DNA from: Hordeum vulgare subsp. vulgare
Taxonomy: Eukaryota > Streptophyta > Magnoliopsida > Poales > Poaceae
Length of the DNA: 64,000 nt
Direction of reading: 5' to 3'
Assembly (NCBI RefSeq): GCF_904849725.1
Contig: NC_058518.1
Coordinates: forward strand, 330,978,581 to 331,042,580
The position numbers and the translations under genes are program-made. The notes under the pieces are model-generated. The model saw nothing but the letters and a program-made list of their open reading frames with translations, had not been told where the DNA came from and made no database searches. Positions 11,101 through 21,128 of the stretch are shown piece by piece (the stretch's first letter is position 1; every line of letters starts with the position of its first letter).

Positions 11101-12695
11101 GAAATGTTCCAACCATCATATCTGCTTGAGATTCAGATCTGGTTGGTGACAAGATATTACAGACTTGGCATGTCTGAAAAAGAAAGGTTGCAACACAAAT
11201 CGATGAGGTAAAGTTACGAGATTCTCAGGAGATGAACTACGAAAGTCAACTCCAAAACATGACCTGGATTGCAAGACCCACATGAACACACTGTCCAAGA
11301 CGGATATGATCATATGGAAACTTACAACAAAATGCTACGGAGTTCTGGTTTGGAACCATCATTGAGGATATCGAAGTCTTGTGCGTTACCATGGATTAGC
11401 ACTTAACTTCTTTTCCTTGAACAATTCAATCAGCGGCATGGTGTGCTAGGGAATATATATAGAATGGAGGCGGCCAACCTATCAAACCATTGCATACTTC
11501 ACACATGCATGACTGACTTGGGATGATTCCAAAAGAAATAAAATAACTTTTCTTCAAGTCACGGCAGAAACTTGCACCAAATGCACGTGAACTTTGAGTA
11601 AGTAACTATTAGAGCACATTTCTCCATATGTGGTTTTGGTAATTGATGACAATCCCTATGGACTAATGGTTGCCTAAGTTATATTCAAAGGTTTTGTCCA
11701 TGGGCACTTCTTGAAGTCCATTTATTGGTGTCAAGGAGTTTATATGATGACCAAGGTGGTATTCTAGGTATTATCCAAAGATTGGTCATAAAGACACAAG
11801 GTTAATCAAGACTAAGCAAAGAGTAAATCAAGATGATCAACACACAAAGTGTACAAGATGTACCGAGAGGGATCAAGTGATACCATGGTACGGTAGGCAT
11901 TGTCCATAACGCTTTTGTGTACTAACCCATGGTCCTTGTGAGAGTTCTATGTGGGGTTAGGTGTGTCTCCATGGGTTTGCATAAAGAGGAAGATCTCATT
12001 CAACCTATGATGGGTGACATAAAGTGGTGTTTGTCATCAAGATTGTGGTGTGCAAGTTCAGGTGGAGCATCATGAAGATATCATGCTTGAAGCTTGACGT
12101 CCAATGTGGTGGCAATGGACTTGTGAAGATGTGTTGAAGAGTGGCTCGCCCATAGTGAGTATGGGGGAGCAATCAACTAGTCTTCGTCAAACCAAGGAAA
12201 TCAAGAAAGGTGGTCCATCTTGATGAATCCAAGATCATCATCATCTTGCTCAATAGGACTAGGTGCAAGGAATAGATTTGCCCATGATAGGTTTTCTATT
12301 TTAGGATAGATTGTCGTACTGTCAAGGGGGCCTCTCACGTGAGTAGCTTGATTGTATCGTTCGCTGAGAGCTTAAACCATTTGCATCCTTGCATCATATT
12401 TCTTGGTTCTTGTTTGGAGTTTCCCTTTGTGAGTTTTAGAGCTTATGGTCATCTTCATGACTAGCTCAAGTTCATAGAAAATGGAGTCCATATGCATCTT
12501 CTATGATGTTTTCGATGTTGGAAGTTTTTGCCGGTTCTTCATTCATAGAGGTCTCACTTCTCTATATCATTGGCATTTTCTAACTGCGTGTTCTTAAGAT
12601 TTTATGTCTCTGTTGGGTAGCTCTTGTCATTGTGAATTTAACAAGCTTGAGTTTGCTCGATTCGGAGTTCGTATGCGAAAGTTAGAGCAGTTTCA

Positions 12696-12875
12696 GTATC
12701 CAGCGGTGGTACCGCTCCTCGTGCGAGCGGTAGTACCGCTCCTGGAGCGGTAGTACCGTGTCCGGAGCGGTAGTAATTTTTTACTACCGGTCCCGGGCAG
12801 TAGTACCGCTCCCTCGGACGTTCTGGGAGTGGTAGTACCGCTCCGAGCAGCGGTAGTACCGCTCCAGTCGGGCTG
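12696..12875. repeat. Array of AGCGGTAGTACCGCT palindromes in the LTR U3 region
   Basis: Five or more perfect or near-perfect copies of the palindrome GAGCGGTAGTACCGCTC lie in 180 bases, ending about 40 bases before a TATA box. The same kind of array occurs at the same place in the related LTRs. Confidence 0.9.
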
Positions 12876-12911
12876 TGAGTGGGGGTAACAATTGGATTCG
12901 TTCCCCCACTC

Positions 12912-12917
12912 TATAAA
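12912..12917 (+). promoter_or_regulatory. TATA box of solo LTR A
   Basis: CTATAAAGGAGG follows the palindrome array. The matching places in LTRs B, C and D hold TATTTAAG, TATATAAA and TATATAAA, so this is the likely LTR promoter. Confidence 0.7.
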
Positions 12918-13972
12918 GGAGGTCTTCTTCCCCATTGGACCTTATCTATCCGTTGAACTCATGTTTTTCCCCATTGTTGACCTTCTTAGAGCATGCTAAC
13001 TCTCAATCCCTCCAATGATTCTAGCTAGTTCTTGAGGGAAAAGAGAGAGGAGATCTAGATCCACATCTCCACCAATCACTTTCTCCTCTATGTGAGGGGA
13101 ACCCCTTGGATCTCTATATTGAAGTTCCTTGTGAGCTCCTTGTTCTTCCTCTCATATTTCTCCATAACTTTTGTTGTTGTGGAGGGATTTGAGTTTGAGG
13201 TACTTGACCACTTCGTGTGTTCTTGCCATTGCATTAGTTGCATCGGTTTGAGTTCTCCACGGTGATATGTCGAAGTGAGAAGTTGAGAAGCTTATTACCC
13301 TTGGGTACTTGGTACCCCTAGAAGCTTGGTGGTGCCTCGGAGCTCAATCATTGTGGGGTAAAGATCCGTGCAAGCGTCGCGGTCTCCAATTAAGTTGTGG
13401 ATATTGCCCCGAGCATTTGTGGTCACCTCGAAGCCATATGCCATTGTGGTGAATCTTCGTGGTGTTGTTGGGAGCCTCCAATTAAGTTGTGGAGATTTCC
13501 CCAACCTTGTTTGTACAGGTTCGGTGACCGCCCTCAACGGTCCCTTAGTGGAATTATGGCATCTTGCATTGTGCAAGGGTGTGAGAAGATTACGGTGGCC
13601 TTAGTGGCATCTTGGGGAGCAGTGTGCCTCCACACCGCTGCAAAAGTAGATTAGCATCTGCAAGGGTGTGAACTTCGGGATACATCGTCGTCTCCGCGCG
13701 CCTCGGTTATCTCTTACCCGTACCCTTTACTTAAGCACTTTACTTTGTGATAGCCATATTGTTTCTTGTCATATATCTTGCTATCACTTAGTTGTTTATC
13801 TTGCTTAGCATAAGTTGTTGGTGCACATAGGTGAGCCTAGTTGTTTTAGGTTTTGTGCTTGACAAATTAAACATTAGTTTTATTCCGCATTTGTTAAAAC
13901 CAAAACCGTAATTATTTTAAAGCGCCTATTCACCCCCCCCCCTCTAGGCGACATCCATGTCCTTTCAGTAAC

Positions 13973-14614
13973 TTCTTACACCAAACTTATACTTCATGTA
14001 CAGACACAAATATATTGCCTACAAAGTTTTCAACACTAGCTTTATGTTCATCATGAATCATGGAGAGGATAAACGATGTTGTCGATGGGCTCAACAATCG
14101 TTCATCGAAATATCCATATAGATGGAATTCCAAAACTCATGTGAGCAAGGTGATAGCATTGGTCAGATCAAAGGATATAAGGGTGTATGCTCAAGGAAAT
14201 CCACAAGTAAGACAACATTACGGAAGTCTTTGGTTCTGATTTTGATTTTATAATAGCCCATACTCAAATCAAAGATTGCACAAGAAGATAGGTGCAACAA
14301 TTGATCATAGGGATCAGTCGATGAAGATATCATCTACCTTCAACACACACAAACACAAAAGATATCCCTCTAAAATGAACTATGTCGAGCAAAGCTTTTA
14401 TCCTGCAACTCTCCAAGTTGTTGTTTAGCTTATTAGCTAGTTCAAGGGTATCCCACACAGATTCTTGGAAAAGGAATAGTTTATAGAAACCCAACTTGAT
14501 AATAAAATCAGCATAACGGTCAGGGGAAACCCCTGGTGATACTTCCAAGAAGATATTCAGAAAATCATGAACCATCGATATGTTATTAAGCCCGAGAACA
14601 ATCTTGCTTTTCAC
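13973..14614 (-). pseudogene. Degraded Gypsy reverse transcriptase fragment
   Basis: On the minus strand, 14614-14330 reads an RT entry region (FLNIFLEVSPGVSPDR, compare the [16 protein letters not shown] block of the element at 63.5 kb). Further on, mutated text recalls the FGLTNAP motif (FDLTNAITLL) and a DEHKASVENF block like the HAEHLRLV helix. The fragment then reaches solo LTR A, and YSKFTCIWCKF-like residues (compare YAKFSKCEFWL) follow on the far side near 11600. Many stops and frameshifts are present, so it is an old dead copy. Confidence 0.5.
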
Positions 14615-14640
14615 GGCAAGACAATTTTAGCAAAGAGTGA

Positions 14641-15550
14641 GGGATTGACACAATCCTAACTCGTTGACCAAAAAGTGCACGAGGAAAGATGGACTAGGTA
14701 GCATGATCAAACTTCGTATGGTAATTCAATAACTAACATGCTAAGAATGAATTTATTGTCCATTAACTACAAAGCAACAGGGTTGTTAGGAGTATTGATT
14801 TCACAAATCATGGTTCACATATCGATATTCCAGTTACAACCAACACAGAGACCGAGGGATGAATAATGATGGCAAGAAGTACAACAGTATCAAGAATCAT
14901 AAGAGGTTGCACAATTCTCATGACATTCCCGGCATAAAGAGGGTAATACTTTAAGAAAGAACAGAGCAAAAGCTAGATTGGCATTTGGACAAAAAGTTAT
15001 ATACGGAAATCACTCAAACAAATGTGTACATTCCAAATAAGATATTATCTTGTGTGTTAGGCATTTCTAAAATTATGTTTATATTGCACGTGTAATTTTA
15101 ATTAATATTCTTTATATGGGGTATTTTGAAAACTCCTAGTCTTTATGCATGTTCTTACAAATTTATAGTTGTTGATAGATATATCTAACATGTTTGCAAG
15201 CAAATTAAGTCTTTACTTGAATTACAATTGCAAACGCATATATAAATAAGACAAAACTAATGCATGTGCTATCATTTAGTACTAAAGTGTACTTTTCTAT
15301 TTTCAGCCTAACGCGCTTTTTTTGGATATTACTAAACAGGACCACCACAAAGACATCAACTGATATTGGAAACTAGGTAGATAATTATTTTGTCGAATAA
15401 ACTGGACATAACTTTAGTTACCTAAAAAATCGTCCCGCCTTTATATTTGCGCACAACACAACTTATCATGTTGTTTATCATATGGCATTGTGAAATATTT
15501 CAAATGATTTGCTGGTGTCATCTCGTGTGTGTATGGCGGATGATACTTTA
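14641..15550. other. Unassigned AT-rich DNA
   Basis: No coding frame, terminal repeat or clear family text was recognised. It may be the 5' part of the degraded Gypsy element and the body of the Helitron-like element ending at 15586. Confidence 0.3.
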
Positions 15551-15559
15551 TTTTCTCCC

Positions 15560-15586
15560 ATTGCAACGCACGGGCATGGTTGCTAG
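15560..15586 (+). mobile_element. Helitron-like 3' terminus
   Basis: A ATTGCAACGCACGGGCAT segment with a small GCAAC/GTTGC hairpin (15563-15567 and 15579-15583) ends in CTAG before T. This fits the hairpin-CTRR end of Helitrons. The 5' TC end was not found. A related end on the minus strand lies at 30069-30100. Confidence 0.45.
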
Positions 15587-15784
15587 TATACTAGTAACTA
15601 GCCTATATATATATATATATATGAGTTTCATGGATATTTTGTATGGTTTTTACATGCACATATCAGATTAAGATAAAATATTAGAGAACACATATACATG
15701 TGCAACATCCGTTGAACATCCCTAAAACATGGATGAACCTATTTTATTTTTTACTTAAACGAGGATAGTTACATTGTGCACTAG

Positions 15785-16715
15785 TGTCTGTGTGCTAAAG
15801 AATGGGCCTTTAGCACCCATGACTTCTGCACACACAGTAGTATCCATGCCCGCGGCAGGCCCTGCCTCAGACGACGGGAAGCAGAGGCGAAGCCCTCAGA
15901 AGTCACTTAAGATCACAAAAAGACACTACCCCCGGCAAGCCCCTTGTTGCCGGGGGAGGCGAGAGAAGGCCCGACAAGAATCAGAGCGGGGGCTATCAGA
16001 ACCCCCGGCAAGATAACAACCCGGCAAGAGCACTTTCTGAAGTGTTGTGCCATTACCACGAAGGCAACCGAAGCCTCGAGCCAGAAGACCGAAGGCATCA
16101 ACCCCCGCAAGCCCCTTTGCCGGGGGAAGGCAGCAAAGCCCCGACAATATCCTTGCCGAGAGAGCTGCCAACGCTCCAATACACCTCGCTTCCGGCAGGG
16201 CCCCGACGCGCCTTTGTGCCAGCGCAACAGCCAGCTGCCCCTAGCCACTCGATACGTGTCGGTTCGCACGATGCGTGTCGAGCGGTACCTGGGAGAACAG
16301 TGTCGATGGGACACACCCTTATCCCATCTGTGGGACATCTGAAGAAGCATTAAATGTGTCTGCTAATACGCTAGAAGCACTGTAATGCACTATGCGACTT
16401 GTGGGTGCACTGTTCTACTGTGCACCCCGTGAGAACCCTGTGCTGCCACTGTTAGTGACCCCTTTGACCTATAAAAGGAGGCCCTCGGCATGCATATGGA
16501 GGGGTTAGCTAGTCAAGAAAGACGCACTCGGCAGTTCACCACCTTTACATCAGATTAATAAACACGAAGCAGGAGTAGGGTTTTACACCTCCGAGTGGCC
16601 CGAACCTGGGTAAAACGATCATGCCCCGACCTCTCGCTTTGCTCTTGGTGCATTCGTATCCCCCGTCGAACCACAAGGGATCCCTAGATCCCATACGTGT
16701 TCGTTCCCCGCGACA
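15785..16715 (+). repeat. 5' LTR of the B3-carrying element
   Basis: Starts TGTCTGTGTGCTAAAG and ends TTCCCCGCGACA (931 bp). It contains CCCCCGGCAAG hairpins (for example around 15930-15958) and TATAAAAGG at 16470. Confidence 0.9.
16470..16476 (+). promoter_or_regulatory. TATA box in 5' LTR
   Basis: TATAAAAGGAGG lies about 245 bases before the LTR end. The same sequence is in the 3' LTR at 20121-20127. Confidence 0.7.
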
Positions 16716-16719
16716 TCTC

Positions 16720-16738
16720 TGGCGCGCGAGGTAGGGGG
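16720..16738 (+). promoter_or_regulatory. Primer-binding-like site
   Basis: TGGCGCGCGAGGTAGGGGG starts five bases after the LTR CA end. It resembles the TGGCGCGCCAGGTAGGGGG type seen in Tat/Retand-like plant elements (from family knowledge). Confidence 0.6.
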
Positions 16739-18280
16739 ATTGAAGAAGGTGCGCTGATTTGACCTGAGGGTCGGGTCATCAGCTCCGTCATCACCACCAC
16801 CCCCACGACCTCCGAAGGGAGAGCGGCCATGGCATCTCATCGATTTGCGACCGGGTCCATAACCACCCGAACTAGCAACTGCTCGGACGAAGACCAGGGG
16901 AGCATAGCAGCTCGGCCACCACGCTCTCCGGCACATACACCTCCTCCCAGGGTGCAGCGTTGCTGTCGAACGTGCGCGCTGGGGACTCCGGCAAGACCCC
17001 CGACACCTTCTCTGACAAGCGCACCCCTCCGGGGCGATGCACCGTTATCGAGAATGTGCCAGGGGGCTCCGGCAAGACCCGTGGTGCTCGCTCCAGCACA
17101 CTCGCCTCCTAGGAGTGTTGTATCGCTGTCGAGGGCACGATGAAGAGCGTCCCCGGCAAGACGATGCATCCTTGTTGGGGCTTACGCTCCCAAAGAGGTC
17201 CGACGCCGCCATAGCCGCCTCCACACCGGAAACGTCCTTGCCGGTAACCCGAGAAGCTCGGGTGCCAGGGGCTCCCGGCAACCCTCCTTTGCACAAGTTT
17301 TGCCAGCAGGGCATATAAACCTTCACACAAAGCCAAGCACAATCTTGTGCACAACATAAGTAAAAAAGTTAAGCGTTTCGCAGCCCTTACCGATTTTCAT
17401 ATATATTGGTATACATAGTTATACGTTACGCTTACCTCCACAAGAGTCGACGAACCACCTAGTTTCCGGAACTTGCCGCGAGGGGAACTAGGCGTGGCCA
17501 AGCACACCCTTACTTTGCTTCAAGCCTACTCAGCAACCTAAGCGGTAGCGTTGAAAGCGCCAAGGAAGCCTTGCCGGCAGCGGCGCCTCCAGCAGGCTGC
17601 TAAGGATCCGCTCCTCAAAGCACCCGCGGCAGGGCTAGCCGCGCCGACAAAGGTATCAGTGAAGAGTTTGTTTTCCTTGGGAGTTTTCATCCTTTTCGGT
17701 ACGAGGAACCTGCATGCAGAAAGGGCCTTGTCATGATACCTTACCGAAGGCTAGGCACCCAGCAAGCCGCCCAGGACCCGTTCCTTCGAGCGCTCGTGGC
17801 GGGGCTGTACGTGCCGACAAGGTCGGTCGCTCCAAGGTAGCTTGTCGGCAGCGACGCCCCCGACAGACTACAAGGGACCCGTCCTCTAAGCATTCTCGAT
17901 AGGGGTTGTTCGCACCGGAAGGTGCCTAGTATAGCATAGGGTCTTTCTTTTACCATACAAGGAGAAACAAACAGGGAAAATAGCATACATTTTCATTCAT
18001 GATAATATGATATATTACATCATTGTGGTTGTCGTACTAACTTAAGATAAACTTTTGTCTTATGCTACGAGGTGACACCTACAAGAAGGAAAAAGGGGAA
18101 AGGCCTGCAGCAACAAGCCAGGCTGGTTCCTCCTGGACCAACACTGCGCAGAGGAGAACGCAACCGGAAGGGATGGCGAAGCCGGGGACTGCGAGCCTCC
18201 TGGAAGATGAGGCAGCATCGGATCCACCGACAGGTCGAGCCCAACCGGAGAGGGGGAGAGACGCGAGCTGACGGTGATTG
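16739..18280 (+). other. Leader and gag-like remnant of the non-autonomous element
   Basis: A plus-strand frame from the ATG at 16829 to 17143 is Pro/Ala/Arg-rich. It follows the primer site as a gag leader would, but has no recognisable gag core. CCGGCAAGAC-type motifs recur through 16980-17290. No other coding signal was supported. Confidence 0.4.
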
Positions 18281-18292
18281 TACGGCCGACGG

Positions 18293-18990
18293 TCAGTCCA
18301 AGGTCAAGTCCTCGTACTCCGAATTGACCTCCCGAGACCCGGACCCATCACCACTGTCGCAGCTATTGCTATCCTCCTCCTCGCTATCGCACGAGGAAGG
18401 ACTTTTAGTCCCGCTCGAGCTCTCTTCGCAGCAACTGAGGCGCACACCTGAGCGCCCATAAAACTTGACGGAGAGTATGCATGTCAGCCTCCACCATTTT
18501 GAAGCGGAGGACATGCCCATCCTCGAGACCGTGGGCGCGGGCGAAGGCCTTCCAGCCGTGCCCGAGGAGCATGGCGTGGCTCTTCGGGTACTCCACATCT
18601 GCCTGCATGGCGCCGTGGGAGCAGCCATGCGTCCGCAGCCACAATACGGGAGACTTGTCAACCTCCATTGCCCTGGCAAAGGGGCAAGGGAGGTGTAGGT
18701 GACCTCGGGGAGGGTCGTGCAGTTGTACGACAAAGTCCAATGATGTCCCCTCTGCATGACCCCCTCCAGAAGAAGAAGTTGGCATCGGGGAAGAAGGTGG
18801 GGCAGCGCCCCGTCTCCCCCGTCCACGGCCTCCGCGGCCCCTCGTCCCTCTTCCGCCGTCGGCGCTCGGGCCATCCCCTGCAACGGCAGCTGAAGCGGTG
18901 GCATGATCTGAGCGAGAACCTTGGTCGTTGAGGCAAACACGGCTCAAGACAAAGATGAAGGGTGGGCACTGGACGAAGACGTTCTTGGAA
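18293..18990 (-). pseudogene. Captured B3 DNA-binding-domain gene fragment, antisense in the retrotransposon
   Basis: The minus frame 18947-18405 has a Gly/Arg-rich linker (RGRGGRGRGRRG) and then a B3-like fold: LHLPCPFARAME, VLWLRTHGCSHG, LGHGWKAFARAHGLEDGHVL and RFKMVEADM. B3 domains bind DNA in plant transcription factors, and the GWKxFARxHxLxxGxxLxF run is their typical second half. A one-base shift near 18470-18485 moves the last strand (LSVKFYGRSGVRL) into the next frame, which continues in an acidic Ser-rich tail to 18293. No ATG was found in frame at the expected 5' end. Orientation is opposite to the LTRs. The capture is inferred; the parent gene was not identified. Confidence 0.65.
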
Positions 18991-19023
18991 GAAGGATGAG
19001 CGTCACCCCTCGCAATCCCCCAA

Positions 19024-19030
19024 TTTTATA
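19024..19030 (-). promoter_or_regulatory. TATA-like box upstream of the captured B3 gene
   Basis: The minus strand reads CCCTATAAAATTGGGG about 40-80 bases before the first B3-frame residues. This suggests genomic promoter DNA was captured with the coding part rather than a spliced mRNA. Confidence 0.5.
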
Positions 19031-19438
19031 GGGAGCAATGCGGAGGCTGGCTCTCCCCCGCCTCCAAGATCCGCCGCCCACTCCCACCAATCCACTCGCC
19101 CACGTTCACGGACGTGCTGACGGCCGCCCCGCTCCTCCAATCCAAGGTACGGCGTTCGTCAGGACATTAAGTCCCGGGCGCCACGTGCTGGGTCACAGCT
19201 GTGCATGCAGCACGCGTGGCGGAAACGGCTGATCGTGGTAGGTCCACCCGTCACATGGGTTACTCGTCCATCTCACGCACAACTCCCACATCGCACATTC
19301 AAGGGCGCGCAACGGAAACATGGCAGCCGAAGCAAAAGCCCAACAACACCTTGAATCTCGGTCACGCGTGCTCATGCACTGTTTGGGCCTAGCCCAACAA
19401 CGCCTCACACGCGTGTATGGCCTAGGCCCAGGTGCTCC

Positions 19439-20363
19439 TGTCGGTGTACTAAAGAATGGGCCTTTAGCGCCCATGACTTGTGTAAGGACAGTAGTAGCCA
19501 TGCCCGCGGCAGGCCCTGCCAGAGACAACCGAAAGCAGAGGCGAAGCCCTCAGAAGTCACTTAGGCTCACAAGAAGACACTACCCCCGGCAAGCCCCTTT
19601 TTGCCGGGGGAGGCCAGCGAAGGCCCGACAAGAATCGGAGCGGGGGCTATCAGAACCCCCGCAAGACAACAACCTGGCAAGAGCACTTTCCGAAGTGTTG
19701 CACCATTACCACGAAGGCAAACGAAGCCTCGAGCCAGAAGACCGAAGGCATCAACCCCGACAAGCCCCTTTGCTGGGGAAGGCAGCAAAGCCCCGGCAAG
19801 ATCTTACCGGGAGAGGTGAAAACGCTCGAGTACACCTCGCCCTCGGTAGGGCCCCGACGTGCCTTTGTGCTAGCCCAACAACTAGCTGCCCCTGGCCACT
19901 CGATACGCGTCGGTTCGCACGGTGCATGTCAAGCGGTACCTGGGAGAACAGTGCCGATGGGACGCACCTTTGTCCCATCTCTGGGACATCTGACGAAGCA
20001 TTAAATGCGTCTGCTAAGAAGCCTAACGCACTATAATGCACTATGCGACTTGTGGGTGCACTGTTCTACTGTCCACCCCGTGAGAACCCTATGCTGCAAC
20101 TGTTGGTGACCCCTTTGCCCTATAAAAGGAGGCCCTGGGCATGCATATGGAAGGGTTAGCCTGTCAAGGAAAACGCACTGGCTGTTCACCACCTTCACAT
20201 CTGATTAATAAACATGAAGTAGGAGTAGGGTTTTACGCCTCCGAGCGGCCGGAACCTGGGTTAAATAATCATGCCCCGACCTCTCGGTCTGCTCTTGATG
20301 CATCCGTCTCCCCCGCCGAACCACAAGGTATCCCTAGGTCCCATAGGTGTCCGTTCCCCACGA
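19439..20363 (+). repeat. 3' LTR of the B3-carrying element
   Basis: Starts TGTCGGTGTACTAAAG and aligns with 15785-16715 over its length (925 bp). It ends CCCCACGA before the target duplication ACTAG. Confidence 0.9.
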
Positions 20364-20368
20364 ACTAG

Positions 20369-20477
20369 GGACAAAATGGTCTTCCCGCCTCAGATTTGAC
20401 AACGTTAGTGCCTAAAATGCACGGAAGTGTCATATAAGAAACAAAATTACTTAAGGTGTCGAATTGGACAGAAATAT
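20369..20477. other. Short unassigned segment
   Basis: A/T-rich text with no coding signal, between the LTR element and the LINE fragment. It may be the 3' tail of that LINE or a MITE remnant. Confidence 0.3.
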
Positions 20478-20684
20478 TTATTTTAGGTCAAATAGGTAAT
20501 AAAATTTTAAGAAAGGACCAAATAAGGAATTATCTTGAAGCACGAAGATCGCTCGATCATCTTTCACAAATGAGTTGCTTCCACATGTAGTGGTGCACCA
20601 CTCCGCTAGGCTTGATCCCGACAGTGGCAACCAATCTGGATTTTCCATTGCTAAGCACATGGTAGACCAAACCTCCCTCGCAAT
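20478..20684 (-). pseudogene. LINE 3' fragment: end of zf-RVT region
   Basis: The minus strand reads VIAREVWSTMC, CGSNSFVKDDRAIF and neighbouring residues. These follow directly on the zinc-finger text at 24537-24850 once the solo LTR between them is removed. The AREVW motif is typical of the zf-RVT domain near the end of plant LINE proteins. Confidence 0.65.
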
Positions 20685-21128
20685 GACACTGTTAGAGCAT
20701 ATTTCTTCATATGTGTGTTTTGGTAATTGATGACAATCCATATGGACTAATGGTTGCCTTAAGTTATATTCGAAGGATTTGTGCACACGCACTTCTTGAA
20801 TTCCATCTGTTGGTTTCGCGGAGTTTATATGATGACCAAGGTGGTATTCAAGGTATTTTCCAAAGACTGGTCATAAAGACACAAAGTTGATCAAGACTAA
20901 GTCAAAGAGTGAATCAAGTTGATCAACACACAAAGCGTACAAGATGTACCAAGTGATTCCATGGTATGGTGAGCATTGTCCATTGCGCTTTTGTGTACTA
21001 ATCCATGATCTTCGTGAGAGTTCTATGAGGGGTTATGTGTGTTTCCAAGGGCTTGCGTTAAGAAGAGGATCTCATTCCACCCATGAAGGCTGACATCAAG
21101 TGGTGATTGTCATCAAGATAGCGGTGTG

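Larger units (their letters stand above)
11607..13967 (+). mobile_element. Solo LTR A (palindrome-bearing LTR family)
   Basis: It starts TATTAGAGCACATTTCTCC (first G mutated from TGTTAGAGC) and ends GACATCCATGTCCTTTCA, 2361 bp. It is flanked by a perfect 5-bp duplication, GTAAC (11602-11606 and 13968-13972). Internal retrotransposon sequence is absent, so it is a solo LTR left by recombination. It aligns with solo LTRs B (20690-24531) and C (35977-38376) and, more distantly, with the 3' LTR at 58337-59728. Confidence 0.9.
9155..14640 (-). mobile_element. Degraded Gypsy retrotransposon, minus strand (probably Tekay/chromovirus type)
   Basis: It has a minus-strand 3' LTR starting TGTCACAGCCCCAG at 9986, a polypurine tract just before it, and a strongly mutated RT further upstream on the minus strand (to about 14614). 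The solo LTR at 11607-13967 interrupts it; text on the two sides joins in the RT region. Element 5517-9154 appears to have inserted into its LTR. The upper limit is uncertain, because nothing recognisable was seen between about 14640 and 15550. Confidence 0.55.
15785..20363 (+). mobile_element. Complete non-autonomous Gypsy-like LTR retrotransposon carrying a B3 gene fragment
   Basis: It has two LTRs (15785-16715 and 19439-20363) and the 5-bp duplication ACTAG (15780-15784 and 20364-20368). A primer-binding-like site follows the first LTR. The roughly 2.7-kb interior has no protease, RT or integrase motifs, so the element must have been moved by proteins of another element. Instead it holds a minus-strand B3-domain pseudogene. 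The last two bases (CA) of the right LTR are missing. Confidence 0.85.

Noticed and set aside
15774..20041. Many overlapping frames in the LTRs and interior of the B3-carrying element
   Set aside because: GC-rich LTR sequence leaves frames open on both strands; the same frames recur in both LTR copies and show no domain apart from the B3 part.
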